This document shows positions 1 to 15,000 of a stretch of 64,000 nt of DNA, in pieces. The position numbers and the translations under genes are program-made. The stretch is from Lineus longissimus (Eukaryota > Nemertea > Pilidiophora > Heteronemertea > Lineidae). The DNA lies in the NCBI RefSeq assembly GCF_910592395.1, contig NC_088322.1:10413431-10477430 (forward strand), given 5' to 3'. Within the stretch, counting starts at the first letter, position 1, and the number at the start of each line of letters is the position of its first letter. Under the pieces are notes generated by a model. The model was not told the DNA's origin and did no database searches. It saw only the letters and a list, made by a program, of their open reading frames with translations.

Positions 1-25
1 ACCGCATCCATTCTCACGATTTGCA
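1..25 (+). CDS. End of an Ig-domain exon (partial)
   Basis: Reads TASILTIC followed by a strong donor (A|gtaagt, phase 1). The residues look like the last beta strand of an Ig domain, comparable with the ends of the Ig exons at 5328-5615 and 8455-8739. This makes the following Ig exon the second of an Ig-Ig pair, as in the later super-repeats. The exon starts upstream of the window. Confidence 0.7.
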
Positions 26-3000
26 GTAAGTCACTTCAAAATTTTCTCAATAGATGATGGCTGCTCGCTATAAGGTGTTCCGCATTTATGATAGCAAAAA
101 TATGAAATCGTAGACATAGCCGATTAATTAGTTAGCCTGTGACAAGTTCCAGGAACACTCATTACCTCTCTTTCAAGTGTGGCCTTTCCTTGATAAAAAT
201 TATATTGTACTGAACGTTTCAGTTTATATAACGTTCTGTCGAAATGAAAAAGAAGATTGAAACAATGTTCTCTATGTTTTAGCACCACCCAAGATTGACT
301 ACGACAAACGTCTGCGAGAACCACAATCCATCAAGTCTGGCGCATCAGTGATCATCACGGTCAACTTGAATGGAATTCCCGCTCCAGATAGCAGATGGTT
401 CCACAAGGGGGCACCAATAGAGGAGTCGCAGCGCATCAGTGTCGAATCATCGGACCAATACACAACACTCACCGTCAGGAAATGTACCCGAGAGGATGCT
501 GGGAAATACTCCATCATCGCCAAGAATAAGGCGGGCATGGACGAGGTGGACTTTGACATCAAAGTCAGAGGTATGAAGCACGATTTATACACTGACATTA
601 GTCCAAACATGAAATGTGCATTGAATTAAAAAATGAGTAACTTTTTTACTAAAAAATGAGTAAACTTCTTTTTGATAAAAAAGTGAGTAAATTTTTTTTG
701 ATACTCTGAGGATTATGAAATATCAAGTAATAAGGTTTTTTGAAATGTTGGATGTTTTTTGGGAGGAAATCTTGTCTGGCAATTGTAGAAAATATCTGAA
801 GCTAAAAGTAAAATCTATCCATAAAATCTATCTACTCTTTCAGACAAGCCATCTTCCCCTAGCAACATGAAGGTCATGGCCGTGACTGCTGAATCTATCA
901 GCCTCACCTGGGAAGCCCCAGACAGTGACGGTGGTGACACCATCACAGGCTACATCATCGAAAAGAAGGATGCAACACGCACAACATGGACGACAGCGGC
1001 CATGTTGGGTCCGAATGTGTATGCATACACGTTGCCGAAACTGATTGAGGGTAATGACTACTTGCTGCGTATTTACGCTGAGAACTCTGTTGGGACAAGT
1101 GAACCACTTGCATTGGCTGATTCAGTCAGGGTCAAGAGTCCTTATGGTAAGTTGGCCAATTTCCTTGATTCAGATTTTTCACTTGCACCAAAGAATATTT
1201 TTAGGAGTACCTTGTCCAAGTTTTGTATCCTGCTTGTTTTTTGCTATCAAGGATCTTCATAAGAAGACATAGACCTATATTACATGCTGCAAGACTAGTG
1301 TAGCTAGTATGGCCAAAGTTGGGGAAATCGCCTTCAAACAAAGGCCACAAGACTTCTGCCCAGTCACCTAACTACGTCGGTGGTAGAAATTTTGATGAAA
1401 TTTCAACAACCGTTCCTTTGACTTTTAGATTCACCCAGTGCACCGAGAAATGCGAGAGTCACTGATGTTGGCAAGGATCACGTCACCATCACCTGGGACG
1501 AACCAAACAAAGATGGCGGCTCGCCGATCACTGGATACTACGTGGAGCGTCGCCAGCCATTTAGCTCACGCTGGACACGCGTTAACAAGAAACCGGTCAC
1601 GTCAACCTCATATACAGTAAAGGATGTGGTTGAGGATACTGAGTATGAGTTCCGGGTTGTTGCCGAGAATAAGGCTGGTTGTGGCAAACCAGAAGAGATT
1701 GAGCGCAAGATCAAGACCAAGGATCCGTACGGTAGGTAGTCTTGTTTTCTTGTGATGCATGCTTGAAAGGAATGGTACAAAGTGGGTTTGTTTACTTGAA
1801 ACATGTTAAGAAAGCAATACATGTACTGCAGATTAAACATTGCAAAATCAATTATCTCATACATTTCATGCATTGTTTCTCTCACTGCAGACATCCCAGC
1901 CAACCCTGGCAAACCAGAGATTGTCAGCATCACCAAAGACAAGGCAACGATCGCCTGGTCAGCACCCCCGGTCGACGGAGGCAGCCCGATCACTGGTTAT
2001 GTCATCGAAGCCAAGACGCCCTATGAACACAGGTGGACGGTGGTCAAGACAGACGTTGCACCAGGTGCCACCTCCTGTGAGGTCAGCGGTCTCGTCCCTG
2101 ATGCCGATTATGAGTTCCGTGTACTTGCCGTCAACAAGGCTGGAACCAGCAAACCATCTGATCTTTCTCAGAAAACTAAGATTGGTAAGTAAAATAACTC
2201 TGTATTGGCAAAAACGTCTTAACTTTTAAGACTTAAAGACAAACTTCATTTGTCTGTCGAACGTTTTATTTGCTCCTCTCTTCAATATTTTGTCTTAGTT
2301 AGCAAAGAGCGCATCAGTTAACTTCTGTCTAAGGCTGCACTCATACTTCATGTGGACAGAAACAGATTTGCGTGGTGAGCTTATTGGTCATTGTGCAATG
2401 GATGCCTTGTGAAGATTTCAAAGCACTGGCAAATCAGGAGGAACCCAGCATTTTTTGCCCCTGAAGTTGGCTGAAATCATATTTCTAATTCTCAATCAAT
2501 TTCTTTCTCTGTCTTGCAGAAGAACCAGTTGTCTTCAAGACCCCACTGAAGGACATCAAGATCACCAAACTACCCGCAACTGCCACCTTCGAGTGCGACC
2601 TGAACCGTCCTCTCACCGTCCAATGGCTAAAGGACGGCCGTATCATCCACATGAAGGGTGATAAATACAGGATCAGCGAGTCGGGCGTCCACCATAAGTT
2701 GGTGATCAACAACCTTGATTGGGAGGATGTTGCCGAATACACTGCTGTAGCGAAGACTGTCAAGTCGACTGGAGCTCTCACTATTGAAGGTAGATATCTG
2801 AGGAAACAGACAGACAGCTTTATAAATGGCTACTGGTACTGAAGGATACCTAAGATCCAAAAACTATTAGATGTGAAAGTGAAGAATTGGAAAGTTCAGT
2901 GGGAAAAACTGTTAATCTACCACACAAAACCTTGGTTTAAATCTTCAGTTTCTGACATAACCTGTCATCTGCTCATGTTTCCAGCACCTCCAACCTTCAT

Positions 3001-6000
3001 GGTCGACAAGAAATTCCAAGACAAACTGACAATGAAGGCTGGATCATCTGCCATCGTCGAGGTACCCTTCACAGGCAGCCCGATGCCACAGGTCACCTGG
3101 TCATACAACGAAGGCGACCTGCCTGATTACAAGCGAACAAAGGAGGAAACCATCCATGGCATGACAGCGTTGACCTTGAGCAGACTGGAGCGCAAGGATA
3201 CTGGAGTGTACAAGGTCATGATTGAGAACAGACATGGGTCTGTGGCACTCACTGTCCATGTCACAGTACTTGGTAAGTTTTTCAATATATTTTCTTCGGA
3301 ATCACACATCTGCGACTGTGACTCACTTCAAGCACCTTTTTGGGGTCCAAGAAGAATTGGCCAAATCTGTTGCCTTGTAGGCATATCAGTTTCTAAAAAT
3401 GTCTTAAATATCGTGAAATATCTAAAAATATCAATGAAAATATCAATGAAGATATCTATAAAAATATCTATGAAAATATCTATGAAAATATCTATAAAAA
3501 TATCTGTGAGAATATCTATGAAAATATCACAATTCATTCTGACAACTGTTTTGTTTTCTCACTTCTAGACAAACCAGGACCACCCCAAGAATTCGATGTC
3601 AAATCGTTTACGGCCGAAACCGTCACCTTGACCTGGGAACCACCAGCCGACAATGGCGGCAGTAAGGTCACCGGATACGTCGTCGATTTCCGTGAAAAGA
3701 ACCGCCTCACTTGGCAGCATGTCGCAAACGTCAGAGACTTGGAATGCGTTGTGAAGAATCTTATTGAAGGTCGCCGCTATGCGTTCCAGGTCCGTGCTGA
3801 GAACGAGAACGGTGTCGGTGAACCGGTGGAACTTCTGCAACCGGTTGTGACAAAGCATCCGTTCAGTAAGTATCACGTAAAAAAGCTTGTTAACTGCAAA
3901 TTTGGATTTGAAATGATAATCGTTGAAGAAAGTTTTACAAATCTTCTCCTTGTGTTTTCAATATTTGCCATCTTAAACTCTCAATCTTGTGCAGTCACAA
4001 TGTTGACACTTTGCCCAAGTTTATCAAGTGCTTCCCAAAGCTTGGTGAACAGGTCTGATGTCAGAAGGCAGCAAAGTCTGAGCAGTCCTGAGTTCTGTTC
4101 GGACGTCAACCCCGCACTGGCAAAATTTACAGTTTTTTCAATGAAACTTATGCTTCTTTTTTCCAGATGTTCCAGATGCACCGCATGCTCCCAAGGTCAC
4201 CGATCTCATGGCAACATCTTGCAAGGTGACATGGCAAGCGCCAGTCTCTGATGGGGGCTCCCCCATCACCGGCTACAATGTCGAGCGCAAACCTAACTAC
4301 AGCACGATGTGGGTGCGCATGAATACTAGACCTGTGACAGAGACATCTTTGAAGGTGGCGGATATGGTCTCCGGAACACCGTATGAGTTCCGTGTGATTG
4401 CAGAGAACTTGGCTGGTCCCAGCAAACCAAGTCTGCCATCGGCATTGGCCACTCCAAAGGACCCTTACGGTAAGATATTGAATAAAGGAAGTGTGTATGT
4501 GGGGGGAGGGGAAGAAGGTCCCGCAATTAACTGTGGTGTAAGTGATGATGGTGCTTTAGAGCCGGATCCATAACCATGACATAAGTTTGAATAACTAAGT
4601 CACTAAAAGTCTGTTATTTTGGGTTAGGAGGATGGAGTGTGGACTTGGCAGCTGATATCTATTTCAGAACTTTTATGCAACACTAAAATCCTGATCTTTA
4701 ATCAATTGTCCACTTCATTACAATCCCTCCCTTCCTTTGTAACAGAAACACCAACCAAACCACTGCACCCCGAGGTGGTCGAAGTCACTAAACGCTCTGC
4801 AACGATCAAATGGGCAGCACCCAAACAAGATGGCGGCAGCGATATCACTGGATACAACGTCGAGTACCGCACCCGCGGTGGTGTGATGTGGAAGCAGGCT
4901 AATGCCGCCCCTGTCAAGGATACGAAATACACCGTGGGGAACCTCTATGAGGATCAGGAGTATGAGTTCAGAGTTGTTGCAGAGAACAAGGCCGGCGTCG
5001 GACAGGGATCTGATGTCACTCTACCGGTTATGGCTGCCGACCCAATTGGTGAGTTCGTACTCAGGAGACAATGAAAATCTGAAAACTTGGGGTGTTTGCA
5101 AACTTCCAGTTATGACCCTACTTTAATTGGGCCATAGTTTGTATTCAACTACATAAACCTGACAAAAAAGTCACCATTTTCTCTGAACACGTCATTTGGT
5201 ATTAGTTCCCAGTAGATCACATCACCAGAAATGACAGAACCATTACAGTTTTATCAAGAGACCAAACCCGTTTTAAAGACTTAATGCAGCATCTTTCTAA
5301 ATATGTCTCTAATTTACCCATTTTCAGTTGGGACTGCTCCGAAGCTGATGACGCCTCTAGAGCAAGTCACAGTGAAGACAACACAGACTGCTGTTATGGA
5401 GTGTAGCATCAAGCCTGGTGAACCAAAGCCAGAAATCAGGTGGTTCAAGAACGAGCGCGAGCTCAAGAAGGGCCCCAAGTACAGCATGGAGTATACCAAG
5501 AACCGGGCCGCCCTGACCATCAAGGACGCTGAGACACAGGATGGTGGCAAATATCGGTGTGAGGCAGACAACCGTGTTGGCAGAGTGGAGACTGGAGCCA
5601 AGCTCATTGTCTGTGGTAAGTGTTTAAGTCTTCACTGTGGGTAGCATGAGAGAAATAGTACAAAATTGTCTATGACCAGGATCGTTTACAAAAGAAACCA
5701 CAGCCTGGAAGTGCTTATTGGGACCTTTCCAATGAATGGTCATGTCAATAGATTTCGAAAGTTCTGAAATTTTTGGACAGGAAGGTGGGGGTAAAGCAGA
5801 TGTCCCTCGTCCCAGTGAGTAATGAGCAGCTGTTGGTGGACTTTTCCTCCTTGCCGGGAGACAGAGTAATCAATAACCTCACTTGACGCCCAGCTGTACT
5901 GGCACACAACAAACTCTTTCGTGAGTAAACGCAGAGCAAGATGAAAGATTCATAAATGATCGTGTTCCTTTTCAGCACCTCCGACTCTCGATTACGACCA

Positions 6001-9000
6001 TCGTCTGCGACAACCACAGATGATCAAGGCTGGCAGCACGGTCATCGTACAGGTCAACCTGACCGGCACACCACCTCTTAAGGTCACATGGACCAAGGAC
6101 GGCAGACCCATCGCCGCTACCAACGTGTCACTGGAATCTACCGATCACTTCACCATACTGACAATGCGGCAGACATCAAAGGCTGATGAGGGTGTTTACA
6201 AGGTCGTTGCAGAAAATGCAGCTGGGAAGGCTGAGGCCGACTTCAAGATCGGTGTGAAAGGTAAACCTAAAATTGCATACTCTTTCAAAAACTTCTAAGT
6301 TCAACTTGTAGTTGGCACAGATGTATGTTCTGGTCGGATAGGTTGTTGAACCTGACTTAGACTTGAAAAATCGTTTCTTTAAGTATTTCAATGTTTATGT
6401 TCAAATCATATTTTCCAGACAAACCAAGTGCACCAAAGGCCATCAAGGTTGACGAAATCTCTGCAGAGACCGTCAAACTCTCCTGGTCTGCTCCACCCAC
6501 TGACGGTGGCGCCCCAGTCAAGTCTTACACTATCGAGCGCCGTGACGCAGGCCGCCAAAACTGGCTGGTCGTCGGTACATCTGAAGATACCTCATTCACT
6601 GTTCCAAAATTGAGCGAGGGGCAGGAATACCACTTCAGAGTGTTAGCTGAGAATGCCATCGGTGACAGCGAACCAGTCATGTCGGAGAGTGCTGTCCTAG
6701 TCAAGAGCCCATACTGTAAGTTATCATGATTATCTTGAGCTAAATTCAAAGTTAAAGTTAAAGTTATCAACTACAATGTAGGCTATCATCTGACTTTACA
6801 CTATCCTGAAACCTTTCAGTAGGCCTCTCAGATAAGCAGCTCAAACAATGCTAAAATCTGAGCATTTCTGACCGATACCCATTTACACCTGGGAAGAGTG
6901 AGGCATGTAAGACAAAGAGGCCTGCCTAGAGTCTCACAGACAGTGGGGATCAAATTAGTCATCGGGCTTAATGGATTGTCCAAACGAATACTAAGTGAAC
7001 TCTTTCCTTCCAGCTCCACCTGATGCACCAAGAGATTTGAAGCTAGCCGATGTGACCAGTACCACTGCTACCCTAACCTGGCACGCCCCGTCCAAAGACG
7101 GTGGCTCACCAGTCACAAACTACATCGTCGAGCGTTGCCAGTCCTTCACAACACGATGGTTCAAGGCCACCAAACTGCCACTTATAGACACAACCTTGAA
7201 GATTCGTGACCTGATCGAGGGCACCCAGTATGACTTCAGGGTGTCAGCCGAAAATGTTGCTGGAGTTGGCAAACCTGCATCGGTCGGTCCTGTCACAATC
7301 AAAGATCCATTCAGTAAGTACCTTGCCTGGTTTATCTCTTCTGATAGCATTATTTTCAGAAATTTTTGAAATACGATACTTCTGAAGATTTTTACAATGC
7401 CGCGCCAAAATAAATAACTGATGAGTACCAGTCATTTGAATGGTACCTTGTTTCAAGTTGGTATCGTTTTTTGCCCAGTGATGCTAAGTTTTGAGTCACA
7501 GTAGACAATGGTAGACATTGACCCTGCTTTAGAATCAAGCCCGCTATGGCATCGAGACTTGTTTCAGCCAGGAATATTGGTGTCTAGAAACCTTTGCTGA
7601 TACATCCAAGAAAGTAGATATGGGTCTTCTCAAGATTTGCTACTAGCCTTATGAATGGCAGTCAATCGGCAAAACCTTTGCTGATACATCCAAGAAAGTA
7701 GATATGGGTCGTCCCAAGATTTGCTACTAGCCTTATTAATGGCAGTCAATCGGCAAAAGAGCTGAGCTCTTTTTTGCACTTGTGAGTGAAAGTCAAACTT
7801 ATCTCTCTTCAGACAAACCAGATGCGCCTGGCAAACCATTCCCAAGTCACCATACCAGAGAGAGTGTCAAACTTGCCTGGTCAGCACCACCAAGTGATGG
7901 TGGCTCTCCCATTACAAACTACATCGTGGAACTCCGCATGGCCGGTCAGTACAGGTGGACAGTGGCAAATATCGGTGAGACTGTGGCAACCCCTGGTTAT
8001 GTTGTCGGTAACCTCGCTGAAGGAATGGAGTATGAGTTCAGGGTGACTGCAGAGAATCGTGCTGGAGCTGGGAAGCCGTCGCAGCCGTCTGAATCCATCA
8101 CTGTCAGAGAACACATTGGTAAGTAATCCCATTCTGTGGTTTCCTCCTACATTCAGGTTTCATTGAATATTTGTTCCCATGTAAGACAGAGTCCAAAATT
8201 GTAAAGCACGTTGTTGTGTGGTGTACAAAACTTGCAATTGTCAGGAAAAAGACTCGACCTACAGCTTATTTTAAAGAGAGAAACAACTGCCCTGAAGCAG
8301 AACAGATTTTGTTTTGAAGCAAGAGTGACTAACCGAAGGAAGAAGACTAAAAGATCAAGGTCGCTTATCATTTGATCTAAATTTCTGTCTAGATTTTTCC
8401 CATACAAATATTCACTTTTCACATGATCACATTATGAAATTGTTCTTTTTGCAGATGGTGATGCCCCGACTATCATCGAGCCATTGGCCAGTGCCCCAGC
8501 CGTCGCAGGACAGCAGGCCATGATGACGTGCCATGTCCCAGGTGATCCAAGACCTAACATCACCTGGTACAGAGACAACAAGGAGCTCTTCCCAAGCATG
8601 AAGTACGAGATAAAATACTCTGAGGGACTTGCAACACTGGGTGTCCGTGATTTCTCTGAGCGTGATATTGGGAGATACAGATGTGAGGCATCTAATGCTC
8701 TAGGCCGCGTTGAGAGTGTGACATCAGTTTCTATGCTGGGTGAGTTGACTTGATACATTTTTTTCAGCTTTTCGGAAAAATCTTTTAACAAACCCAACAT
8801 GCCAAGTCGTGGACTTTCTTGGGTGACTATGACCTGAATACATGTACTTTATAGTTGTACCCGATGATGCCAATTTCTTATTTGTTTGAATTCCAGAACC
8901 TCCCAAGTTTGAGATCAGTCCACGTTACCGTGAGCCGCTACAGGCTAAGGTTGGAGGCGTTGTCAGGATCCCTGTCAGCCTCCGCGGCACACCGGCACCG

Positions 9001-12000
9001 AAGATTGAATGGTCCAAGAATGACCGCCCTCTCCGCTCAAGAGACAATGTCACGGTCGATTACGACGACCATGAGACTGTCGTCACTATCCGTGACGTCA
9101 AGAAGGGAGATGCTGGAGAATACACCCTGGTGGCACGTAACGATGTTGGCGATTCAATGACAACATTCAATGTCAATGTCATGGGTAAGCACAAATTTTG
9201 TGGCTTTAGATTTCAGTGGTTACTTCTCCTTTGCTCTAGAAGATAGCATTTCTGATATAAAGATAAGTTAATTTGCTGACTATAGATTTAGAGCTAAGAA
9301 ATTCTTTAGTATCAAAATGTGACAAGTTTGGTTGCTTTCTTTTCTGTCAGTTTCATCACAAGTTCTGTTTTGGCTGGATTTGATACATGTTCTGTTGATT
9401 CCTTCTAGATACTCCATCTGCCCCCGCTGGACCTCTCTTCATCCGCGACGTGCAGCGTGATGCGGTCATGATCGAGTGGCAGCCGCCAAAGCAAACCCAC
9501 GGTGCGCCCATCTCCAGCTACCTGATTGAAAAACGTGACACGAAGCGTGCAATTTGGACCAAGGTCGGTACGTGCTCACCCAAGAAGAACCAGTACCTCA
9601 TCCCAGGACTTCAAGATGGAAGTGAATACTTCTTCCGAGTCCAGGCCGAGAATGAGATTGGTTACAGTGACGCCCTGGAGATCGAACGACCAGTCATGGC
9701 TAAGAGTCCTTATGGTAAGTTATCATATTTTACCCCCTGTGTTAGGTGTCCACAAGCAGAAATGTATATTCTGTTCTCCTCCATTGAGGCCTCATGACTT
9801 GAGTCCTGATATTTTTAACTTACCCATATAATGAAGTGTACACGTTTAAAACTGTTTTGTATTTCAGATGTACCAAGTGTACCTCTTGGACCTCTCCGCA
9901 CCTCCGACATCACCAAGAACTCCATCAACCTAGAATGGCAGCCTGTAGAATCTGACGGCGGCCTCCCGATCAAGTCATACGTTATCGAGAAACGTGAAGT
10001 GGGTCGCTTCAAATGGGACAAGATTGCTGCAGTGAAGCCGTCAGTGACGTCATTCACGGCTGGCGACCTTGCTGAAGGTTACTCGTACACGTTCCGCGTG
10101 TTGGCCCAGAATGCTGAGGGATTCAGCTCACCGCTTGAAGTGGAGAGGCCAGTTGCTGTACATAGACCTCCAGAGCCTCCAGCACGACCCACAGGCCCTG
10201 TTCGTGTCACTGACCTACACGAGAACAAAGCCACCATTTCCTGGATGCCACCTCACGACGATGGTGGCTCCCCAATCACATCATACCGAATCGAACAAAG
10301 CCGCGATGGATATGACTGGTCCAGGGTTGCGACTGTTGACTCTGGCGTCCGCCATCACAATGTCGCTGACCTAAGGGAAGGAAAGGATTACTACTTCAGG
10401 GTCGTTGCTGAGAACCAGATGGGACATAGCCAGGCTCTAGAGTCTGACAGAATTGTTCCAAAGAAGAAGATTGGTAAGTGAAACCATTTTCCTCAAAGCA
10501 AAAATTATTGTATCAAACAAAAGATTTTTCAACTATTTAAATCTAATATGAGACTATGTAAACTTGGCGTCAGACTGTGTCACCAATGTCAGAATTACTG
10601 AAGATGGTGGAGAATTTAGACATGTTTGATTTGCCTATAAATATTTCAGATTTACTTTACCCTGTATATCTTTTGATACAAAAAAAGAACCCGCAGGTCT
10701 TCTACATACTGATGAAACTGTAAAAATGATTAAAAAACCATGAAATCTTCTACAGACCCACCAAGCAAACCACGAGGTCCACTAAAGCTGACAGATGTAC
10801 AACGTGATGCCGTCTCCTTCAACTGGGACATACCCGAACACGACGGAGGCGCCCCCATCAGTGCATACATCGTTGAGAAATACGACATCAGGAAGGGCCG
10901 CTGGACGCGAGTTGAGAAAATCGACCCTGCGAGCAAGTCGTTCTCTGCTAGGAATCTGATCACGGATAACCAGTACTACTTCAGAGTGATTGCCGAGAAT
11001 CCTGGAGGGCAGAGTGAACCTCTTGAATTGGAAAGGCCAGTGGTGCCGAAGAGCCCTTACAGTAAGTCAGAGGATCATTTCCTGCCGTGTTTTAGAATAT
11101 TTTTGTGAGGTTGGTAATCGTGTAGCCGTGGTCAGGGTCAAGTTCTTGCTCTTCTTTGTCGACTGCTGGTTTCCATGGAATAGGCACCCGGTTTGATCCT
11201 GGGGGGAACCTAGGATTGTCTGTCTAGAAGAATCGTCCTGGCTTCAAGGAACTAAAATTCCTGACTCTTCACAACACGATGTATGAATTTTCGGTTGTCT
11301 GTCAGATGAGACTAATAGCTCTGGTCCCTTGTACTTGGGTGTCAAGTGCAATTAAAAGATCCCATGTAGGTGGACATTCCTGGCTGTAGGCAGCTTAGAA
11401 ATTATTCCTGAAATCCTAAGGATCCCAAACAAGATTTATAATATGTGATTTGTAGGATGATGAAATCAATCAACCATCTGGGCATTTACTGAGAACTATT
11501 TCATCTCTCTTTCAGATGTTCCAGTAGCCCCGACAGGCCCTCTGAAGGTGTCCAACATCACCAATAACTCATGTGACATTCAGTGGAAAGCACCAGAAAA
11601 GGACGGTGGTTCGCCAATCACTCACTACGTGGTTGAGATTCGCGAGTCTCGACGCACGCTGTGGGGACGTGTAGCCAAGTTAGACGCCAGGGCGACGAGT
11701 TATACCGTGCCGGACCTTTACGTTGGAAACAACTACTTGCTTCGCGTGTCAGCCATTAATGCTGAAGGACAAGGCACACCACTTGAATCGGAGACAATTG
11801 CGCCTAAGAAGAAAATTGGTAAGAATGCTATAAAATTTGTATCGTTCGGTAAAAAAATTGTTGCCTCCCTTAAAGTATCTTGTTATGCTGTCAAGGAGTT
11901 CATAGCGAAACCTGTCTTCTATTTTGTTACAATTGCAGTTTGTTTCTAAGTATTACTGTGTACCATGCCCTCTGTTTAAATTTGCCATTTGTGGTCGGCA

Positions 12001-15000
12001 CAGTAACTACATGAGATTCAGGAAACTAACTACAAGTAACAAATCAAACTTTTCTCAATTCAGATCGTCCGTCTGAACCTACCCTTCTACGCCCGAGGCG
12101 AGTCGACGAGTCATCAGTCACCATCGACTGGCAAGCTCCATACCACGAAGGTGGAGCCCCCATAAAGGGATACCATCTCAAGATGCGCAAGGACGGAGAA
12201 GACACATGGAAGGACCTGGGCTCGATTGCCCCATACCATATGAAACACACTGTCAAAGGCTTGGAGGAAGGTTCTGGATACTTCTTCGCCGTAGCGGCTG
12301 AGAATGAATCTGGACCTGGGCGGTTCATGGAGTTTGAAAAGGCAGTCACCCCTAGGAAACCTATTGGTAAGTTTGGTACTATTGGTAAGTTCTGGATTAA
12401 TTCCATCAGTCAAGACGTTTTTATCATAAAATTATACCCAGTATCGTGAAATGTGATTTGTGGAACTTATCTTCTGGTCCTCTGTATTGCAGAACCACCA
12501 AGCACACCAGAGGGACCCCTCCGACCAGTCGAGACCTCTCGATACGCCATCAAGTTATCATGGCGGCCATCCCTCCATGATGGCGGAGCGCCGATAACAG
12601 GCTATGTTGTAGAACGTCGTGAGAGCTGGCGCCTGACATGGACACGGGCGCAGCGTTTGCCTGCGGACGTACGGGAATGCACCGTCGGTAACCTGGTGGA
12701 GAATAACGAGTATTATTTCCGAGTTATGGCTGAGAATGAGGTTGGATTGTCTCATCCTCTGGAGACAGATGGTGCCCTTGTTCCAAGGAGTCCATACGGT
12801 AAGCGTGTAGTTCATATTTAATGAGTTACAATTTGCAGCAAAAATACATAATTTTCAGTTGACTTAATTTTAACCTAGGCTTGCCTGGGAAGTTAACCTG
12901 CGATAGACCAGCATCCTATCCAGGGGGAGTAATACTCCTAGTCGCTTGATGCTTCAGAAACCAGGATAAGCTCTGGCCGGATGAGCCATTCACAGCTCAG
13001 GCAATTGTATGATTCGTAGTCTGAGTGATACTAGTATTTGAGTTAAAAATGTATTGATTTGAATTTGTTTCAATGAAATATCTCTCTATTTCAGACATTC
13101 CCAAGCCTCCAGCCAACCTGAACATTGAAGACGTTTCCCGCAACCGCGTCACGATCTCCTGGGAGCCACCACGTGACGATGGCGGCGCCGACATCATCGC
13201 CTACATTATCGAGCGCCGAGACAAGAAGAGGATGACATGGATCAAGGTCGACATCGTCAAACCGACTGACCTTGAATACACGATCCATAACTTGATTGAG
13301 GGCAATGAGTATCTGTTCCGAGTCTATGCTGAGAACTGTGAGGGCATTAGCCCCCCGATTGAATCGAAGGCAGTCTTAGCTCGGAGGAAGCCAGAGATTC
13401 CAAGCAAGCCAACAGGCAAGCTCCGCCCAGTCAAGATGTCCCCGACAAGTGTGACCTTGGAGTGGAGCCACCCATACGATGATGGTGGCATCGCCATCCA
13501 GTCCTACGTACTCGAGAAATGCGAGATCGATAAGGCGGATTGGACGAGGGTTACGAGTGTTCCAGGTCATGTGACAAGCCACACGATCAGTGACTTGAAG
13601 GAGGGGACAGAGTATGGTTTCCGCGTGATTGCCGTGAACCAGGTCGGTCAGGGTGAGGCCCTTGAGACCCAAGATGTGGTCATACCACAAAAACCACTGG
13701 GTGAGTGTTTATTGCTTTTCTAACTTTGCTCATTCATGGCCACAGAGGTGTTCGTGGCATTGGTTATTCAATGACTTTTCTTCAAAGGAACTCAGCAAAA
13801 ATGAAGATGAAATAAATGTGTATTAAATTTTGGCTGTGTTGGCATCAAAGCATGTTCTCATCTTTCTCTGAAAAAACATTTTTACAGAAACATATTATTC
13901 TTTCAGAAAAACCACACGCTCCACATGGGAAGATCTTCTTCTCTGATGTCTTCCGTGACTCCATGACGGTCAGCTGGATGCCACCCGTCCATGACGGTGG
14001 TGTCCCCATCACCCATTACGTCATTGAGAAACGTGACACTGTCATCCCCGGTTGGATGCACGTTGCGACAGTCGATGTGAAAGAGTCGAGTTATACTGTT
14101 GATAATCTGATTGAGGGACATAAGTATTTGTTCCGTGTGTCTGCTCAGAACAGAATCGGAGTTGGTGAACCCCTAGAGTGTGAGAAATCACAGGTGGCCA
14201 AGAGTCCTTACAGTAAGTAACGATTTTGTAGGGCTGTGGGGGTGATTATCTTCTTTTCTTCTTTTGTGCAACATGATGGTTTAAGTCATCAAAAGTGCGA
14301 GGGCCCTTCACCATTAATTTCCGTCACTGGCAGCTTCCTACCAGTCTTCACCAAGACCAGCTGCCACACCATCTCGCTTCACTGCATGAAGCCTTCTGAC
14401 ACGCATCCTACCCCTTTGAGGATGATCAAGATCATGATGAATTGCTTTAGAGGTGGAACTAAAGTGTGTTTTGTTTTGAATCATTGAATAAAAACTCTTG
14501 TGAGGGTTTGGTAAAGCTCGCCAAATGAGTTCTTCTAGTGAGTCTCTTTTCTGTCAGGGTCACTGGTATTTTGTTTGAAACTTCCGACAATTTGAATCTT
14601 TGGCCTAATTTCAGACGTGCCAAGCCAGCCTGTCATCTTCACCGCATCTGAGATCACGGACGATGGTGTCACCCTAGAGTGGTCCAAACCCGAAGCTGAC
14701 GGCGGTACCAAGATACAACACTACCTCGTCGAGAAGCGAGAGTCTTGGCGCACGAACTGGAACCATTGTGCCAAGGTCGACGCCCGGCAGAATAAGCACC
14801 GAGTGACCGGTCTATATGAAGGCAAGAACTACCAGTTCCGTGTGAGTGCTGTGAATGTCGAGGGCGCTGGGCAGCCGAGACAGCTTAAGGATCAGGTCAC
14901 ACCAAGGAAACCCATGGGTGAGTACCCTGAAATATCGATTGTGTCAAGTCTAGTTAAACCCTTCAAGAAAAATGAATTGAAATCTTGAGACTCTGAAAGA

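Noticed and set aside
13886-13906. Tandem acceptors before the Fn3 exon at 13907
   Set aside because: The upstream AG is 19 nt away and would shift the frame; only the downstream AG fits.
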